In this document: piece after piece, positions 27,240 to 36,348 of the stretch | How positions within the stretch are numbered: the stretch's first letter is position 1 | Layout: the number at the start of each line of letters is the position of its first letter | Source of the DNA: Variovorax gossypii | GTDB taxonomy: Bacteria; Pseudomonadota; Gammaproteobacteria; Burkholderiales; Burkholderiaceae_C | NCBI RefSeq assembly: GCF_003965815.1 | Contig: NZ_RXOE01000001.1 | Span: 806,001 to 870,000 of the forward strand | Direction of reading: 5' to 3' | Length of the DNA stretch: 64,000 nt | Translations under genes and position numbers: made by a program | Notes under the pieces: model-generated | Told to the model about the DNA's origin: nothing | What the model saw: the letters and a program-made list of their open reading frames with translations, nothing else | Database searches by the model: none

Positions 27240-28556
27240 TCATTGCTTTTGAAACGGACCCCAGTCCGGTTCCCTGATGTCTCCCGCCTGTCCCGCCAGT
27301 CGTGCCTTTATTTTTCCATCGAGCGTGGTCGTCATCAGGGCTTCGCGGCCCTGCAACTGCGTTGCGTAGACGATCAGCTTGCTGTTCGGAGCAAAACTCG
27401 GACTTTCGTCCGCGGAGGTGTCGGTGATCGCGCTGACGTTGCCGGTTGCCAACTCCATCACGTGGAGTTTGAAGGCGCCGCCCACTCGCGAGATGTAGGC
27501 CAACCACCGGCCATCGCCGCTGACAGACGGAGAGATGTTGTAGGTGCCGCTGAAGGTCACCCGGGTCGGACTGCCGCCGCCGGCGCTCATCTTGTAGATC
27601 TGGGGAGCACCGCCGCGGTCGCTCACGAAGTAGATCGTGCCGCCGTCGGCCGAGTACACCGGCTCGGTGTCGATGCTGGAACTCTGGGTCAGGCGGCGCG
27701 GTTCGCCGCCGCTGGCCGGAATGGAGAAAAGCTGCGAGCCGCCATCGCGGCTGAGCGTGACGGCGAGCGAATTGCCGTCGGGCGCCCATGCCGGAGCGCT
27801 GTTGGAGCCCTTGAAGTTCGCGAGCAGGCGACGCTGGCCGGTGGCCACGTTGTGCACGTACACCACGGGCTTGCGCGACTCGAAGGACACGTAGGCCAGT
27901 TGCTGGCCATTGGACGACCAGCACGGAGAAATGATGGGTTCGGGGCTGGCGAGTGCGGCCTGGGCGTTCTCGCCGTCGGCGTCGGCCACCCACAGCGAGT
28001 AGCGGCTGCCGGCCTTCGTGACGTAGGCGATGCGGGTCGAGAAGATGCCCTTTTCGCCGGTCAGCTTCTCGTACACGTAGTCGGCGATGCGGTGCGAAGC
28101 CAGGCGCAGGTCGCCCTGGGGAACTGTGTAGCTCTGGCCACCCAGGTCCTGGCCCTTCACCACGTCCCACAGGCGGAAACGCACGTCGAAGCGGCCGTCG
28201 GCCAGACGCGTGACGCTGCCGACCACGAGCGAATCGGCCGTGCGCTGGCGCCACAGGGAAAGATCGGGGCGCGATGCCTCGTCGAGAGCCTGGCCCGAAG
28301 CATCGACGCCACGGAACTGGCCGCTGCGCTCCAGGTCGGCCTGGACGATGTCGGAGATCTTCTGCGGGGAGGATTCCTGTCCCTTGAAGGGAACGAGCGC
28401 GATCGGCAACTGCGTGAGCCCCACCCCGGAAACCTCGACCCGGAACTGGGCCAGAGCGGGAATCATGGGGGTGGCAGCGAGGGCCGCTATGACTGTGCGG
28501 CGTGCAAATAGCGATGAAGAAGGAGTTGGAATTTGAGCTGGCAACGGCTTGTTCAT
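27240..28556 (-). CDS. tolB: Tol-Pal system beta-propeller protein TolB
   Basis: A 438-residue periplasmic protein. The N-terminal domain (QFRVEVSGVGLTQLPIALVPF) is followed by a six-bladed propeller of WD40-like repeats with SPCWSSNGQQLAYVSF, SAPAWAPDGNSLAVTLS and SPSFAPNSKLIVYATQ motifs. The leader reads FARRTVIAALAATPMIPALAQ, with a twin Arg that suggests Tat export; a Sec signal is also possible. ATG 28556 is chosen because the frame further upstream is unlike any signal. tolQ, tolR and tolA are not in the window. Confidence 0.93.
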   Translation of the reverse strand: MNKPLPAQIPTPSSSLFARRTVIAALAATPMIPALAQFRVEVSGVGLTQLPIALVPFKGQESSPQKISDIVQADLERSGQFRGVDASGQALDEASRPDLSLWRQRTADSLVVGSVTRLADGRFDVRFRLWDVVKGQDLGGQSYTVPQGDLRLASHRIADYVYEKLTGEKGIFSTRIAYVTKAGSRYSLWVADADGENAQAALASPEPIISPCWSSNGQQLAYVSFESRKPVVYVHNVATGQRRLLANFKGSNSAPAWAPDGNSLAVTLSRDGGSQLFSIPASGGEPRRLTQSSSIDTEPVYSADGGTIYFVSDRGGAPQIYKMSAGGGSPTRVTFSGTYNISPSVSGDGRWLAYISRVGGAFKLHVMELATGNVSAITDTSADESPSFAPNSKLIVYATQLQGREALMTTTLDGKIKARLAGQAGDIREPDWGPFQKQ

Positions 28557-28720
28557 GCGGTTCGGAGAGGTTTCGGGGTGAAAAGTTCTCCCCTGCTTCA
28601 ACGGGCCACATGTTACACACTGGCTTGGGGCCGCCGTCACAAAACGTTTATCCGTCAGCGCAGTCCTACAGACGCGGCTGCGGCAAGCCCCGCACGAGGG
28701 GCCCCGTAGAATCCGCCGCC
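28557..28720. promoter_or_regulatory. Divergent promoter region tolB / msbA
   Basis: A 164-bp gap between two divergent starts that must hold promoters for both. No palindrome or clear sigma-70 pair stands out by eye. Confidence 0.4.
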
Positions 28721-30505
28721 ATGCAAGCATCCCCCGGCGGCGAGAACGCACGCCCTCCCCTGATGCGCCGTCTGGCGCGACTCATGACATGGTTCGGCGG
28801 CTCCCGCCAATGGTGGGCTCTCGGATTGAGCGGGGCACTGCTGGCAGCCATCACGGAGCCGCTGATGGCTGCTCTGCTGAAGCCCCTGCTCGATCGGGGC
28901 TTCACGCGCGGCGAGATGCCTCTGTGGTTCGTGCCCGCCGCCGTGCTGCTGCTGTTCGCGGTGCGCGGCATCGCACAGTTCATTTCCCAGTATGCGCTCT
29001 CGCGCATCGCCAACGAAGGCATGCAGAAGCTGCGTCGCGTGCTGTTCGAGCGGCTGCTCGGCGCCGAGCTCGCGCTGTTCGCCCGGCAATCGGCCAGCGC
29101 CTTGTCGAACACGGTGGTCTATGAAGTGCAGACCGGCGCGATGCTGCTGGTGCAGGCGTTGCTCGGCCTCTCGCGCGACGGCTTCACGCTGGTTGCCCTG
29201 CTGGGCTACCTGATCTACCTGAACTGGAAGCTCACTCTCATCGTCGCCTTCCTGGTGCCCAGCATCTCCTGGATCATGAAAGTGTTTTCCAAGCGGCTCT
29301 ACCGCCTTACCCAGCAGGGCCAGCAGGCCACCGACGAGCTGGCCTACGTGGTCGAGGAAAACGTGCTCGCCCACCGCGTGGTGCGGCTGCACGGCGCGGA
29401 AGGCGCACAGGGCCGCCGCTTCGAGCAGCTGAGCCAGCGCCTGAACCGGCTGGCCGTGAAATCGACCATCGCGCAGGCGGCCACGACGCCGCTCACGCAG
29501 ATGATGGCCTCGCTGGCGCTCTCGGTGGTGGTGATGATCGCGCTCTGGCAAAGCGGCAAGCAGGGCTTCACCGTGGGCGGCTTCGTCGCCTACATCACGG
29601 CCATGCTGATGCTGATCGCGCCCATCCGCCGCCTTGCCGAGGTGGCCGGGCCGATCACGCGCGGCCTCGCCGCGCTGGAACGCGGGCTGATCCTGATCGA
29701 CGACGTGGCACCCGAGTCGCAGGGCACATTCAGCATCGAGCATGCCCAGGGCCGCATCGAGCTGCGCAACGTGCGGGTCAGCTACCGCGGCGACGACGAG
29801 CAGCGCGCGCTCGACGGCGTGAGCCTGACCATCGAACCCGGCCAGGTGGTGGCCTTCGTCGGCCCATCGGGGTCGGGCAAGACCACGCTGGTCAACCTGC
29901 TGCCGCGCTTCGTGCAGCCCAGCGGCGGCCAGGTGCTGCTGGACGGCCACGACACCAGCGAATGGCAGCTCAAGAGCCTGCGCGCCCAGTTCGCGATGGT
30001 GAGCCAGGACGTGGTGATGCTCAATGAGACACTCGCGGCCAACGTGGCGCTGGGCGCCGAGATCGACCGTGAGCGCGTGATGGAATGCATAGCAGCGGCC
30101 AACCTGAGCACGCACGTCGAGAGCCTGCCACAGGGCCTCGACACGGTGCTGGGCCACAACGCCACCCAGCTCTCCGGCGGCCAGCGCCAGCGCCTCGCCA
30201 TTGCCCGCGCGCTCTACAAGAACGCGCCCGTGCTGCTGCTCGACGAGGCCACCTCGGCGCTCGACACCGAATCCGAACGGCTTGTGCAGGACGCCCTTCA
30301 GCGCCTGATGCGGAACCGCACCACGCTGATCGTGGCGCACCGCCTCTCGACCATCCAGCACGCCGACCGGATCATCGTGATGGAACAGGGCCGCATCGCC
30401 GAGCAAGGCAGCCACGAGCAGCTCATGGCGCTCGACGGGCTCTATGCACGACTGCAGACGCTGGCGATGCGCAGCGCCTCGCCGGGGCAGGATCCGACGC
30501 TCTGA
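28721..30505 (+). CDS. msbA: Lipid A export permease/ATP-binding protein MsbA
   Basis: A 594-residue half-transporter. Six transmembrane helices occupy the first 320 residues, followed by an ABC domain with Walker A GPSGSGKTT, signature [15 protein letters not shown], Walker B VLLLDEATSALD and H-loop IVAHRLSTI. The homodimer flips core-lipid A across the inner membrane. ATG 28721 is chosen from the hydrophobic start of the family; the preceding in-frame 73 codons overlap the tolB promoter region. Alternative: another type of lipid flippase ABC transporter, less likely. Confidence 0.88.
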   Translation: MQASPGGENARPPLMRRLARLMTWFGGSRQWWALGLSGALLAAITEPLMAALLKPLLDRGFTRGEMPLWFVPAAVLLLFAVRGIAQFISQYALSRIANEGMQKLRRVLFERLLGAELALFARQSASALSNTVVYEVQTGAMLLVQALLGLSRDGFTLVALLGYLIYLNWKLTLIVAFLVPSISWIMKVFSKRLYRLTQQGQQATDELAYVVEENVLAHRVVRLHGAEGAQGRRFEQLSQRLNRLAVKSTIAQAATTPLTQMMASLALSVVVMIALWQSGKQGFTVGGFVAYITAMLMLIAPIRRLAEVAGPITRGLAALERGLILIDDVAPESQGTFSIEHAQGRIELRNVRVSYRGDDEQRALDGVSLTIEPGQVVAFVGPSGSGKTTLVNLLPRFVQPSGGQVLLDGHDTSEWQLKSLRAQFAMVSQDVVMLNETLAANVALGAEIDRERVMECIAAANLSTHVESLPQGLDTVLGHNATQLSGGQRQRLAIARALYKNAPVLLLDEATSALDTESERLVQDALQRLMRNRTTLIVAHRLSTIQHADRIIVMEQGRIAEQGSHEQLMALDGLYARLQTLAMRSASPGQDPTL

Positions 30506-30542
30506 TCCCGTTCGGCAGCGTGACCGTCGGGTAAGCCTCGCT

Positions 30543-31139
30543 CTACCCGATGCGCTCCGCAAGTTCCTTCAATCGCATTCTTGCCTTTGCAAGACTGGCA
30601 GAACGATCTGCCGCTCGAGCGGGCTGCCAATTTTGCCGAACCATATGGCAAAGCCGCGCGTTGTACCCAAGACCTTGAGATGCGAGTGCTCCCTCGGTCG
30701 CAACGAGGTCATCCCGAATATCTCTAGGGGCGCGTGCAGCGAGAGCCAGCAGGGCCTGCTTCGGATCGGGTAAAGAATCCGGATCTGAAGGCAATCTGCC
30801 AACGCGACCGCCCAGCAGACTTCGGATTGCATCGTGATCAGCCAGTAGCCATGACTCAATTTCTCGAACTGCCACTCGGAAGACAAAATTCTCCGGCCGT
30901 TCCAAATCCCCCATCCATTTGTCGACAAGCGTCGACCCACACTTCGTACGATCAAGATCGGTGAGCAAGAAAACCGGCTGGTGCAAAGCAATCTCGCAAA
31001 AGTTCCGCAGCCTACTCTTCAGGTACCCAAATCCTCCGCGGCGAAGTTGTTGACCAACTTCCAATCCGGCTTCGGCTGCCAGACAAAGACCTACGGTTTC
31101 ACTAAGTTCATCTTCCGTTGCAAGCACGAGCCAAGTCAT
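30543..31139 (-). CDS. DUF4276-like TOPRIM-type protein, partner of the adjacent ATPase
   Basis: A 198-residue protein with TOPRIM-like landmarks: an acidic N-terminal strand motif (VLATEDELSE, residues 5-14), a DxD strand (FLLTDLDRTK, 57-66) and the REIESWLLAD motif (92-101) typical of DUF4276 proteins. In RloB, AriB and OLD-type systems such folds act as nucleases switched on by a partner ATPase; nuclease activity here is inferred. Its ATG shares one base with the ATPase stop (TGATG), so the two are co-translated. Codon usage and base composition are far more AT-rich than in the flanking genes, indicating horizontal origin. Confidence 0.75.
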   Translation of the reverse strand: MTWLVLATEDELSETVGLCLAAEAGLEVGQQLRRGGFGYLKSRLRNFCEIALHQPVFLLTDLDRTKCGSTLVDKWMGDLERPENFVFRVAVREIESWLLADHDAIRSLLGGRVGRLPSDPDSLPDPKQALLALAARAPRDIRDDLVATEGALASQGLGYNARLCHMVRQNWQPARAADRSASLAKARMRLKELAERIG

Positions 31140-32296
31140 TACCAGAGCCCCAGCTGCTCGGTTGCCTTGGGTCGGGTCTTGGGAAGAATGACTTCTGCAA
31201 TTGAAAGTCCGCTCTTCAAAGCGACAGACTCTTTTGGATTAACAGGTCGCACTGTTGTGCCTTCCTGCCCAGGCTCCAACAACAACACGCCACGGCCATC
31301 AATCCCAGTATTACTTAGCAAAGCCTCGCTGTGCGTACTGACCAGCACTTGACGTGAGCGCCGCTTCTTGTCTCTCTGAATGCTCTGTAGTAAGCGGGGA
31401 ATCTCTCGAACTATTGCGTCGTTGAGCGAAAGCTCCGGTTCTTCAAGCAATAGGAGCGACTCGCCTTCGAGCAGAACCCAGAGCAGACCGAGCAGGCGCA
31501 AAGTTCCATCTGAAAATTGGTCCTCTCGCTGCCAACCAGCATTCGGTCTGTAATGCGTATACATAGCTTCAAGGTGCGGTCGCCCATTTGCCTTATCTGG
31601 TACATAGCGAAGCTCCTTGAACTGAGGAACAGCAAGAGCTAACGCTTTCCCGATTTTGTTCAGGCGTGCATCGCGTGTCTTTGGTGAGGTTTGAGCAATG
31701 CGCTCCAGAAAGCCCTGTCCAAAAGGATCATCTTCGAGTCGCTGCCCCCCTAGAAGATCGGCGTACTTCAATAGCTGGGGAACCAGATGCAAGTAGCTCG
31801 TTTCTGCAAAGAAGGTAGGGAGATCACGAAATTTTGCGTTGACTTGAATCTGTTCAAGCGCTGTTTGCGTGAGCCGCATTACATCCACTCGATCATCTTT
31901 GTCAGGTCGATCAAGTATCAGCTTTCCCTCATGCCAGACTTGTTCGACGGAAATGAGCGTCCGCTGTGCTCCTTTGCCTTCAGGTTTGAAACCTAACACG
32001 TACCTCCAAAGGGGTTTCAGATCATCCGCGCTGTCAGCCAAGTGAACTTCGATTCTCACCTCAGGGTCTTTGCGAGCATGTAGGCAGCGAAGCTTCTGAA
32101 TCCCTCCTCGATCATGGATTGCTTTTTGAAGCCCCCCACCCTGAGGCTTGCTGATGTCACGGAGAAATCGAAATACGTCGAGAAGATTGGATTTTCCTGA
32201 CGCATTAGCTCCGAGCAAGTAGGTTCGCTCTCGCAGAGGAGCATCAACTTCACGAAAATTTCGCCAATTTTTCAACTTCAGATGTGTGACGATCAT
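31139..32296 (-). CDS. SMC/OLD-like AAA ATPase (AAA_21 type), candidate defence sensor
   Basis: A 385-residue ATPase with the RecF/SMC arrangement: LKLKNWRNF at the start, Walker A GANASGKSN (29-37), a middle variable region, a signature-like SDGT (262-265), Walker B LLLLEEPE (281-288) and the H-loop STHSE (320-324). There are no membrane segments and no fused TOPRIM domain, unlike OLD and GajA; the TOPRIM-like part is the neighbouring gene. Pairs of this kind are known from phage defence (for example PARIS and RloA/RloB-like systems), but this exact pairing is not one I can name with certainty. The gene is strongly AT-rich compared with its neighbours. Confidence 0.82.
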   Translation of the reverse strand: MIVTHLKLKNWRNFREVDAPLRERTYLLGANASGKSNLLDVFRFLRDISKPQGGGLQKAIHDRGGIQKLRCLHARKDPEVRIEVHLADSADDLKPLWRYVLGFKPEGKGAQRTLISVEQVWHEGKLILDRPDKDDRVDVMRLTQTALEQIQVNAKFRDLPTFFAETSYLHLVPQLLKYADLLGGQRLEDDPFGQGFLERIAQTSPKTRDARLNKIGKALALAVPQFKELRYVPDKANGRPHLEAMYTHYRPNAGWQREDQFSDGTLRLLGLLWVLLEGESLLLLEEPELSLNDAIVREIPRLLQSIQRDKKRRSRQVLVSTHSEALLSNTGIDGRGVLLLEPGQEGTTVRPVNPKESVALKSGLSIAEVILPKTRPKATEQLGLW

Positions 32297-32386
32297 GCAA
32301 TTAGCTTTCGGGAGAATGAACCCAACAAAGGCACGTAGATGAGCCCCTCATAAACAAGAAAGTATGCGTGCTAACGACCTTATTTT
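32297..32386 (-). promoter_or_regulatory. AT-rich promoter region of the ATPase/DUF4276 pair
   Basis: This 90-bp gap is unusually AT-rich and must supply the promoter of the two-gene island. It contains the small inverted repeat ATGAG-CCC-CTCAT (32339-32351), which could be an operator or a weak hairpin. No clear -35/-10 pair can be assigned by eye. Confidence 0.35.
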
Positions 32387-33913
32387 TCACAACAGCACGA
32401 TGTCGTACTGCCCCTGCCCGATCGCCGGCTCGGCCTGCAGCGAGATCGGCTTGCCGATGAAATCGCTCAGCCCTGCCAGGTGCTGGCTCTCCTCGTCGAG
32501 GAAGAGCTCGATCACCTGCGGCGACGACACGATGCGGAACTCGCGCGGCGTGAACTGCCGCGCCTCGCGCAGGATCTCGCGCATCACGTCGTAGGCCACG
32601 CTGCGCGCGGTCTTCACGATGCCCTGCCCGCCACAGGCGATGCAGGGCTCGCAAAGCATGTGCGCCAGCGACTCGCGCGTGCGCTTTCGCGTCATTTCCA
32701 CCAGCCCCAGCTGCGAGAAGCCGCCCGCCGTGGTTTTCACGCGGTCGCGTGCGAGCTGCTTGCGGAATTCGGCCAGCACCTGCTCGCGGTGGTCGTCGCG
32801 GCCCATGTCGATGAAGTCGACGATGATGATCCCGCCCAGGTTGCGCAGCCGCAGTTGGCGCGCGATGGCCTGCGCCGCCTCGAGGTTGGTCTTGAAGATG
32901 GTGTCGTCGAAGTTGCGCGCGCCGACGAAGCCGCCGGTGTTCACGTCCACCGTGGTCAGCGCCTCGGTCTGGTCGACCACGAGGTAGCCGCCCGACTTGA
33001 GGTCGACGCGCCGGCCCAGCGCCTTGGCGATTTCCTCGTCCACCGAATACAGGTCGAAGATCGGCCGCTCGCCCTTGTAGTGCTGCAGCTTGCCGGCCGC
33101 CTTGGGCATGAATTCGAGGCCGAACTTCAGCAACACGTCGAACTGCTCGCGCGAGTCGATGCGGATGGTCTGCGTCTCCTCGCCGGTCATGTCGCGCAGT
33201 ACGCGCTGCAGCAGGCTCAGGTCCTGATGCAGCAGCGACATCGGCGGCATGCGCATCGAGGCCTCGCGGATGCGCGACCAAGTCTTGCGCAGGTAGGCGA
33301 TGTCCTCGGCCAGCTCGGCGTCGCTCGAATCCTCACCGTTGGTGCGCAGGATGAAGCCGCCCGTGTTGGCCGGCACCACGCCGCCGCTGTCGGCCGCCGC
33401 CGCTGCCTCGATCAGCGCCAGCATCCGGCTGCGCAGCGACTCGCGCTGCTCCGCCGGGATCTTCTGCGACACGCCGATGTGGTTGTCCTGCGGGAGAAAC
33501 ACCAGCAGCCGCCCGGCGATGCTGATCTGGGTGGAAAGCCGCGCGCCCTTGGTGCCGATGGGGTCCTTGATGACCTGCACCAGCAGCGACTGGCCCTCGA
33601 ACACCTGCTTCTCGATGGGCACCATCGGCCCGCCGTTGCGGTGGTCGCGCTCCGGCGCCGGCGCGCTGGGCCGAGAACCCGGCGTGAACGGCGCCACGAT
33701 GTCGGCCACGTGCAGGAAGGCGGTGCGCTCCAGGCCGATGTCGATGAAGGCCGACTGCATGCCCGGCAGCACGCGCGACACCTTGCCCAGGTAGATGTTG
33801 CCGACCAGCCCGCGCTCCAGCGTGCGTTCGACGTGCAGCTCCTGCACGGCACCGTGCTCGATCAGCGCCACGCGGGTCTCCTGCGGAGACCAGTTGATCA
33901 GGATGTCTTGCAT
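32387..33913 (-). CDS. rng: Ribonuclease G
   Basis: A 508-residue RNase E/G-family endoribonuclease. It has the S1 domain (GLVGNIYLGKVSRVLPGMQSAFIDIGLERTAFLH, residues about 35-70), the DNase-I-like catalytic region with DVNTGGFVG and IIIVDFIDMGRDDHREQVL, which carry the Mg-binding Asp residues, and the zinc-link CEPCIACGGQG. RNase G trims the 5' end of 16S rRNA and degrades some mRNAs. The length and absence of a long C-terminal scaffold exclude RNase E. It is the last gene of a long operon, 7 bp after maf. Confidence 0.93.
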   Translation of the reverse strand: MQDILINWSPQETRVALIEHGAVQELHVERTLERGLVGNIYLGKVSRVLPGMQSAFIDIGLERTAFLHVADIVAPFTPGSRPSAPAPERDHRNGGPMVPIEKQVFEGQSLLVQVIKDPIGTKGARLSTQISIAGRLLVFLPQDNHIGVSQKIPAEQRESLRSRMLALIEAAAAADSGGVVPANTGGFILRTNGEDSSDAELAEDIAYLRKTWSRIREASMRMPPMSLLHQDLSLLQRVLRDMTGEETQTIRIDSREQFDVLLKFGLEFMPKAAGKLQHYKGERPIFDLYSVDEEIAKALGRRVDLKSGGYLVVDQTEALTTVDVNTGGFVGARNFDDTIFKTNLEAAQAIARQLRLRNLGGIIIVDFIDMGRDDHREQVLAEFRKQLARDRVKTTAGGFSQLGLVEMTRKRTRESLAHMLCEPCIACGGQGIVKTARSVAYDVMREILREARQFTPREFRIVSSPQVIELFLDEESQHLAGLSDFIGKPISLQAEPAIGQGQYDIVLL

Positions 33914-33920
33914 GGAATTC

Positions 33921-34523
33921 TCAGGTTTTGAAGCCGGCGTTTCGAAGCAGCCCTGCCGTCTCGAACATGGGGAGTCCCATGATGCCCGAATAGGACCCGC
34001 TGATGTGCTCGACGAACGCTGCCGCCGCGCCCTGGATGGCATAGGCGCCGGCCTTGCCCAGCGGCTCGCCGCTTCCGGCATAGCGGGCGACCTGCGCCCT
34101 GGTGATATCGGCAAAGCGCACGCGCGACACGCTGAGCGCCGCATGGCTCTTCCTGCCGTGGTGCAGCGCCACCGCGGTCAGCACGCGATGCGTGGTGCCC
34201 GAAAGCATCCGCAGCATGCGCTCGGCGTCCTTTTCGTCCTCGGGCTTGCCGAGGATGGTGCGGCCGAGCGCGACCGTGGTGTCGGCGCAGAGCACCGGTG
34301 CATCCGCCAGGCCCCGCTTGCGCATCCGCGCCACGGCGGCATCGAGCTTCAGGCCGGTGACGCGCTGCACGTAGGTGGCCGGCGCCTCGTTGGGCAGCGC
34401 GGCTTCGAGCGACTCGACATCCTCGTCGGCATCGGCCAGCAGCAGTTCATGGCGAACACCGAGCTGGCCGAGCAACTGGGCGCGGCGCGGGCTCTGCGAG
34501 GCGAGGTAGATGAAATCCGGCAA
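33921..34523 (-). CDS. Maf-family nucleotide pyrophosphatase
   Basis: A 200-residue Maf protein. The signature SQSPRRAQLLGQLG (residues 9-22) and the ADTTVALGRTILGKP and GKAGAYAIQGAAAAFVEHISGSYSGIMGLP blocks are present. Family members hydrolyse dTTP, UTP or modified pyrimidine/7-methyl-GTP nucleotides; the QG and YSGIMGLP context favours the YhdE-type dTTP/UTP pyrophosphatase. It starts 3 bp after the oxygenase gene stop and precedes rng, a common neighbour. Confidence 0.9.
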   Translation of the reverse strand: MPDFIYLASQSPRRAQLLGQLGVRHELLLADADEDVESLEAALPNEAPATYVQRVTGLKLDAAVARMRKRGLADAPVLCADTTVALGRTILGKPEDEKDAERMLRMLSGTTHRVLTAVALHHGRKSHAALSVSRVRFADITRAQVARYAGSGEPLGKAGAYAIQGAAAAFVEHISGSYSGIMGLPMFETAGLLRNAGFKT

Positions 34524-34526
34524 GGC

Positions 34527-35231
34527 TCAAATCTCCTGTGGCGTCGGCTGTTCGCCGGCCACGACGTGGTTCCAGACCAGCCCCTGCGGCAGGCTCGCGG
34601 GTCCGAACAGAAAGTGAAGGACGCGCCGGCGTGCCGGCGACTTCGCGCGCGACGAGGCGTGCAGCAGCAAGGGGCGCATCAGCAAGGCGTCGCCGTGCGC
34701 CGCCGTGCAGACGGTTTCGCCATGGGCGGCTCGCAACGCCTGCGCTTCGTCGCCGTCCAGACGGCCGGCGCGGTGGCTGCCCGGCACGACACGCAGCGGC
34801 CCGGCATCGGCGCCGCAGTCGTCCAGATGCACACGCACGGCGAGCAGCGACTGCAACACGTCGATCGGGGGCTGCACGTACGGCTCGCCCTCCTTGATGA
34901 CGCAGGGCATGCCGGCGCCCGAGGCGGGGATGGATGTGTCCTGATGAAGAGCGACCAGCCAGTTCCTGTCGGCGGTCTTGTCGAAGAGCGTGCACTGCAC
35001 GGCAACAGACGATGCATCGAGCAGGTCCATGCCGGAAAGCCGCGCCTTCAGCTGGATGGCCATCTCGCTGCACGACGGATGGGCCAGGAGGTTGCGGCTG
35101 CCCGCCGCCTGCCCCAACCAGTGATCGAGCGATTGCGCCGTGGCATCGAGCAGCTCGTGCGGCAACAGCGCCGGCACCAGCGCATGGCCTCTTTCCTCGA
35201 GCAACGCGACCTGCCCGTCGGCGTTCGTCAT
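34527..35231 (-). CDS. Phytanoyl-CoA dioxygenase (PhyH) family oxygenase
   Basis: A 234-residue Fe(II)/2-oxoglutarate oxygenase. The metal triad is visible as ALHQDTS (His and Asp) and [23 protein letters not shown] (distal His and the 2-oxoglutarate Arg). An N-terminal helix region contains [17 protein letters not shown]. The substrate is unknown; family members hydroxylate small metabolites. It is embedded in a housekeeping operon, overlapping rlmH by 4 bp (ATGA) and 3 bp from maf, so it is co-expressed with RNA-processing genes. It could alternatively be an amino-acid or lipid hydroxylase. Confidence 0.75.
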   Translation of the reverse strand: MTNADGQVALLEERGHALVPALLPHELLDATAQSLDHWLGQAAGSRNLLAHPSCSEMAIQLKARLSGMDLLDASSVAVQCTLFDKTADRNWLVALHQDTSIPASGAGMPCVIKEGEPYVQPPIDVLQSLLAVRVHLDDCGADAGPLRVVPGSHRAGRLDGDEAQALRAAHGETVCTAAHGDALLMRPLLLHASSRAKSPARRRVLHFLFGPASLPQGLVWNHVVAGEQPTPQEI

Positions 35232-35695
35232 TCGCGGTGGTAAGGATGGCCCGCGTTGACCGACCACGCCCGGTACAGCTGCTCGACCAGCAGCACCCGC
35301 GCCATCGCGTGCGGCAGGGTCAGGTCGGACAGGCGGATGCGTTCGTGGGCCGCGGCCTTGAAGGCCGGATCGAGCCCGTCGGGCCCGCCGATGACGAGCG
35401 CGACGTCATCGCCCTCGCCCTGCCATGCCTGCAGGCGCGCGGCCAGCGCCTTGGTGGTCAGCGCCGTGCCGCGCTCGTCGAGCACGACGATGCGCATGCC
35501 GCGCGCGATCGCGCCTTCGATGCGCTCGCGTTCGGCGGCGTAGAGCGTTTCAAGTGTCTTGGAGCCGCGCGGCTCGGTCTTGACGGCGCGCAGCTCGAGC
35601 TTGAGTTCGGGCGGAAAACGCTTGGCGTAGTCGTCCCAGGCAGTCTGAGCCCAATCGGGCATGCGCTGCCCGACGGCGACCACCAGCAGCTTCAT
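35228..35695 (-). CDS. rlmH: 23S rRNA (pseudouridine-1915-N3)-methyltransferase
   Basis: A 155-residue SPOUT methyltransferase, the usual RlmH length. [27 protein letters not shown] begins the protein; the trefoil-knot SAM site is [15 protein letters not shown] and [13 protein letters not shown], ending in [28 protein letters not shown], the family C-terminus. It methylates pseudouridine 1915 in helix 69 of 23S rRNA on the 70S ribosome. It overlaps rsfS by 4 bp and follows it as in many bacteria. Confidence 0.97.
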   Translation of the reverse strand: MKLLVVAVGQRMPDWAQTAWDDYAKRFPPELKLELRAVKTEPRGSKTLETLYAAERERIEGAIARGMRIVVLDERGTALTTKALAARLQAWQGEGDDVALVIGGPDGLDPAFKAAAHERIRLSDLTLPHAMARVLLVEQLYRAWSVNAGHPYHRE

Positions 35696-36348
35696 GCGCG
35701 ACGGGCTGGCGCCTTCCTGGCGGCCGTCGTCTTCTTCGCGGCAGGCTTCTTGGCGGCGGGCTTGCCCACGACCTTGACCGGCACGCGTGCCGTGGTGGTC
35801 TTCTTGGCGGGCGCCTTCTTCGCGGCGGTCTTCTTGGCCGGAGCCTTCGCAGCCTTGGCTTCCTGCTCGGCCGCGCGGATGGCGGTCTTGGCGGCGCTCG
35901 AGCGGCGCAGCGTCGGTTCCTTGGCGGCCTTCTTTTCCTCGGCACCAGCCTTGGATGCAGTGGCTGCCGCAGGCTTGACGCCGCCGAGCTTGGCTCGCAC
36001 CGGCTTGTCGCCCCAGATCTCTTCCAGGTGGTAGTACTGGCGGATGGCGGGCTGCATGATGTGCGCCACGGCCGAGCCGCAGTCCACGATGATCCACTCG
36101 CCGTTGTCCTCACCCTCCACGCGCGGCTTGGCGAAGCCGGCTTCGCGCACCGCGTCGCGCACGCTGGCGGCCAGCGCCTTCGTCTGGCGGTTGGAGGTGC
36201 CCGATGCGACGATCACGCGCTCGAACAGCGGCGAAAGATGCTCGGTGTCGAATACCTTGATGTCCTGCGCCTTGACGTCTTCGAGGCCATCGATGATGGC
36301 TCGCTGGAGTTTCTGGGTGTCTTTCTTTGCGGCGGCTTCAGTGGTCAT
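35692..36348 (-). CDS. rsfS: Ribosomal silencing factor RsfS with Lys/Ala-rich tail
   Basis: Residues 1-115 are a normal RsfS (DUF143) domain ([57 protein letters not shown]), which binds ribosomal protein L14 and blocks subunit joining in stationary phase. The remaining 100 residues are an added disordered tail of PAKK and AAKK-type repeats, resembling the C-terminal region of histone H1 or of betaproteobacterial AlgP/PhaF-like proteins. E. coli RsfS has 105 residues, so the protein is about twice normal length. The tail could bind RNA or DNA. It overlaps nadD by one base. Confidence 0.92.
   Translation of the reverse strand: MTTEAAAKKDTQKLQRAIIDGLEDVKAQDIKVFDTEHLSPLFERVIVASGTSNRQTKALAASVRDAVREAGFAKPRVEGEDNGEWIIVDCGSAVAHIMQPAIRQYYHLEEIWGDKPVRAKLGGVKPAAATASKAGAEEKKAAKEPTLRRSSAAKTAIRAAEQEAKAAKAPAKKTAAKKAPAKKTTTARVPVKVVGKPAAKKPAAKKTTAARKAPARRA

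Noticed and set aside
30543..32296. Calling the ATPase/DUF4276 pair PARIS, AbiL or Gabija outright
   Set aside because: Partner domains differ or cannot be separated by eye (DUF4435, RloB and DUF4276 are related TOPRIM-like families); a profile search is needed to decide.
33914..34144. A longer RNase G starting at 34144
   Set aside because: The added 77 residues are a shadow of the maf gene; MQDILINWSPQETRVAL is the family start.
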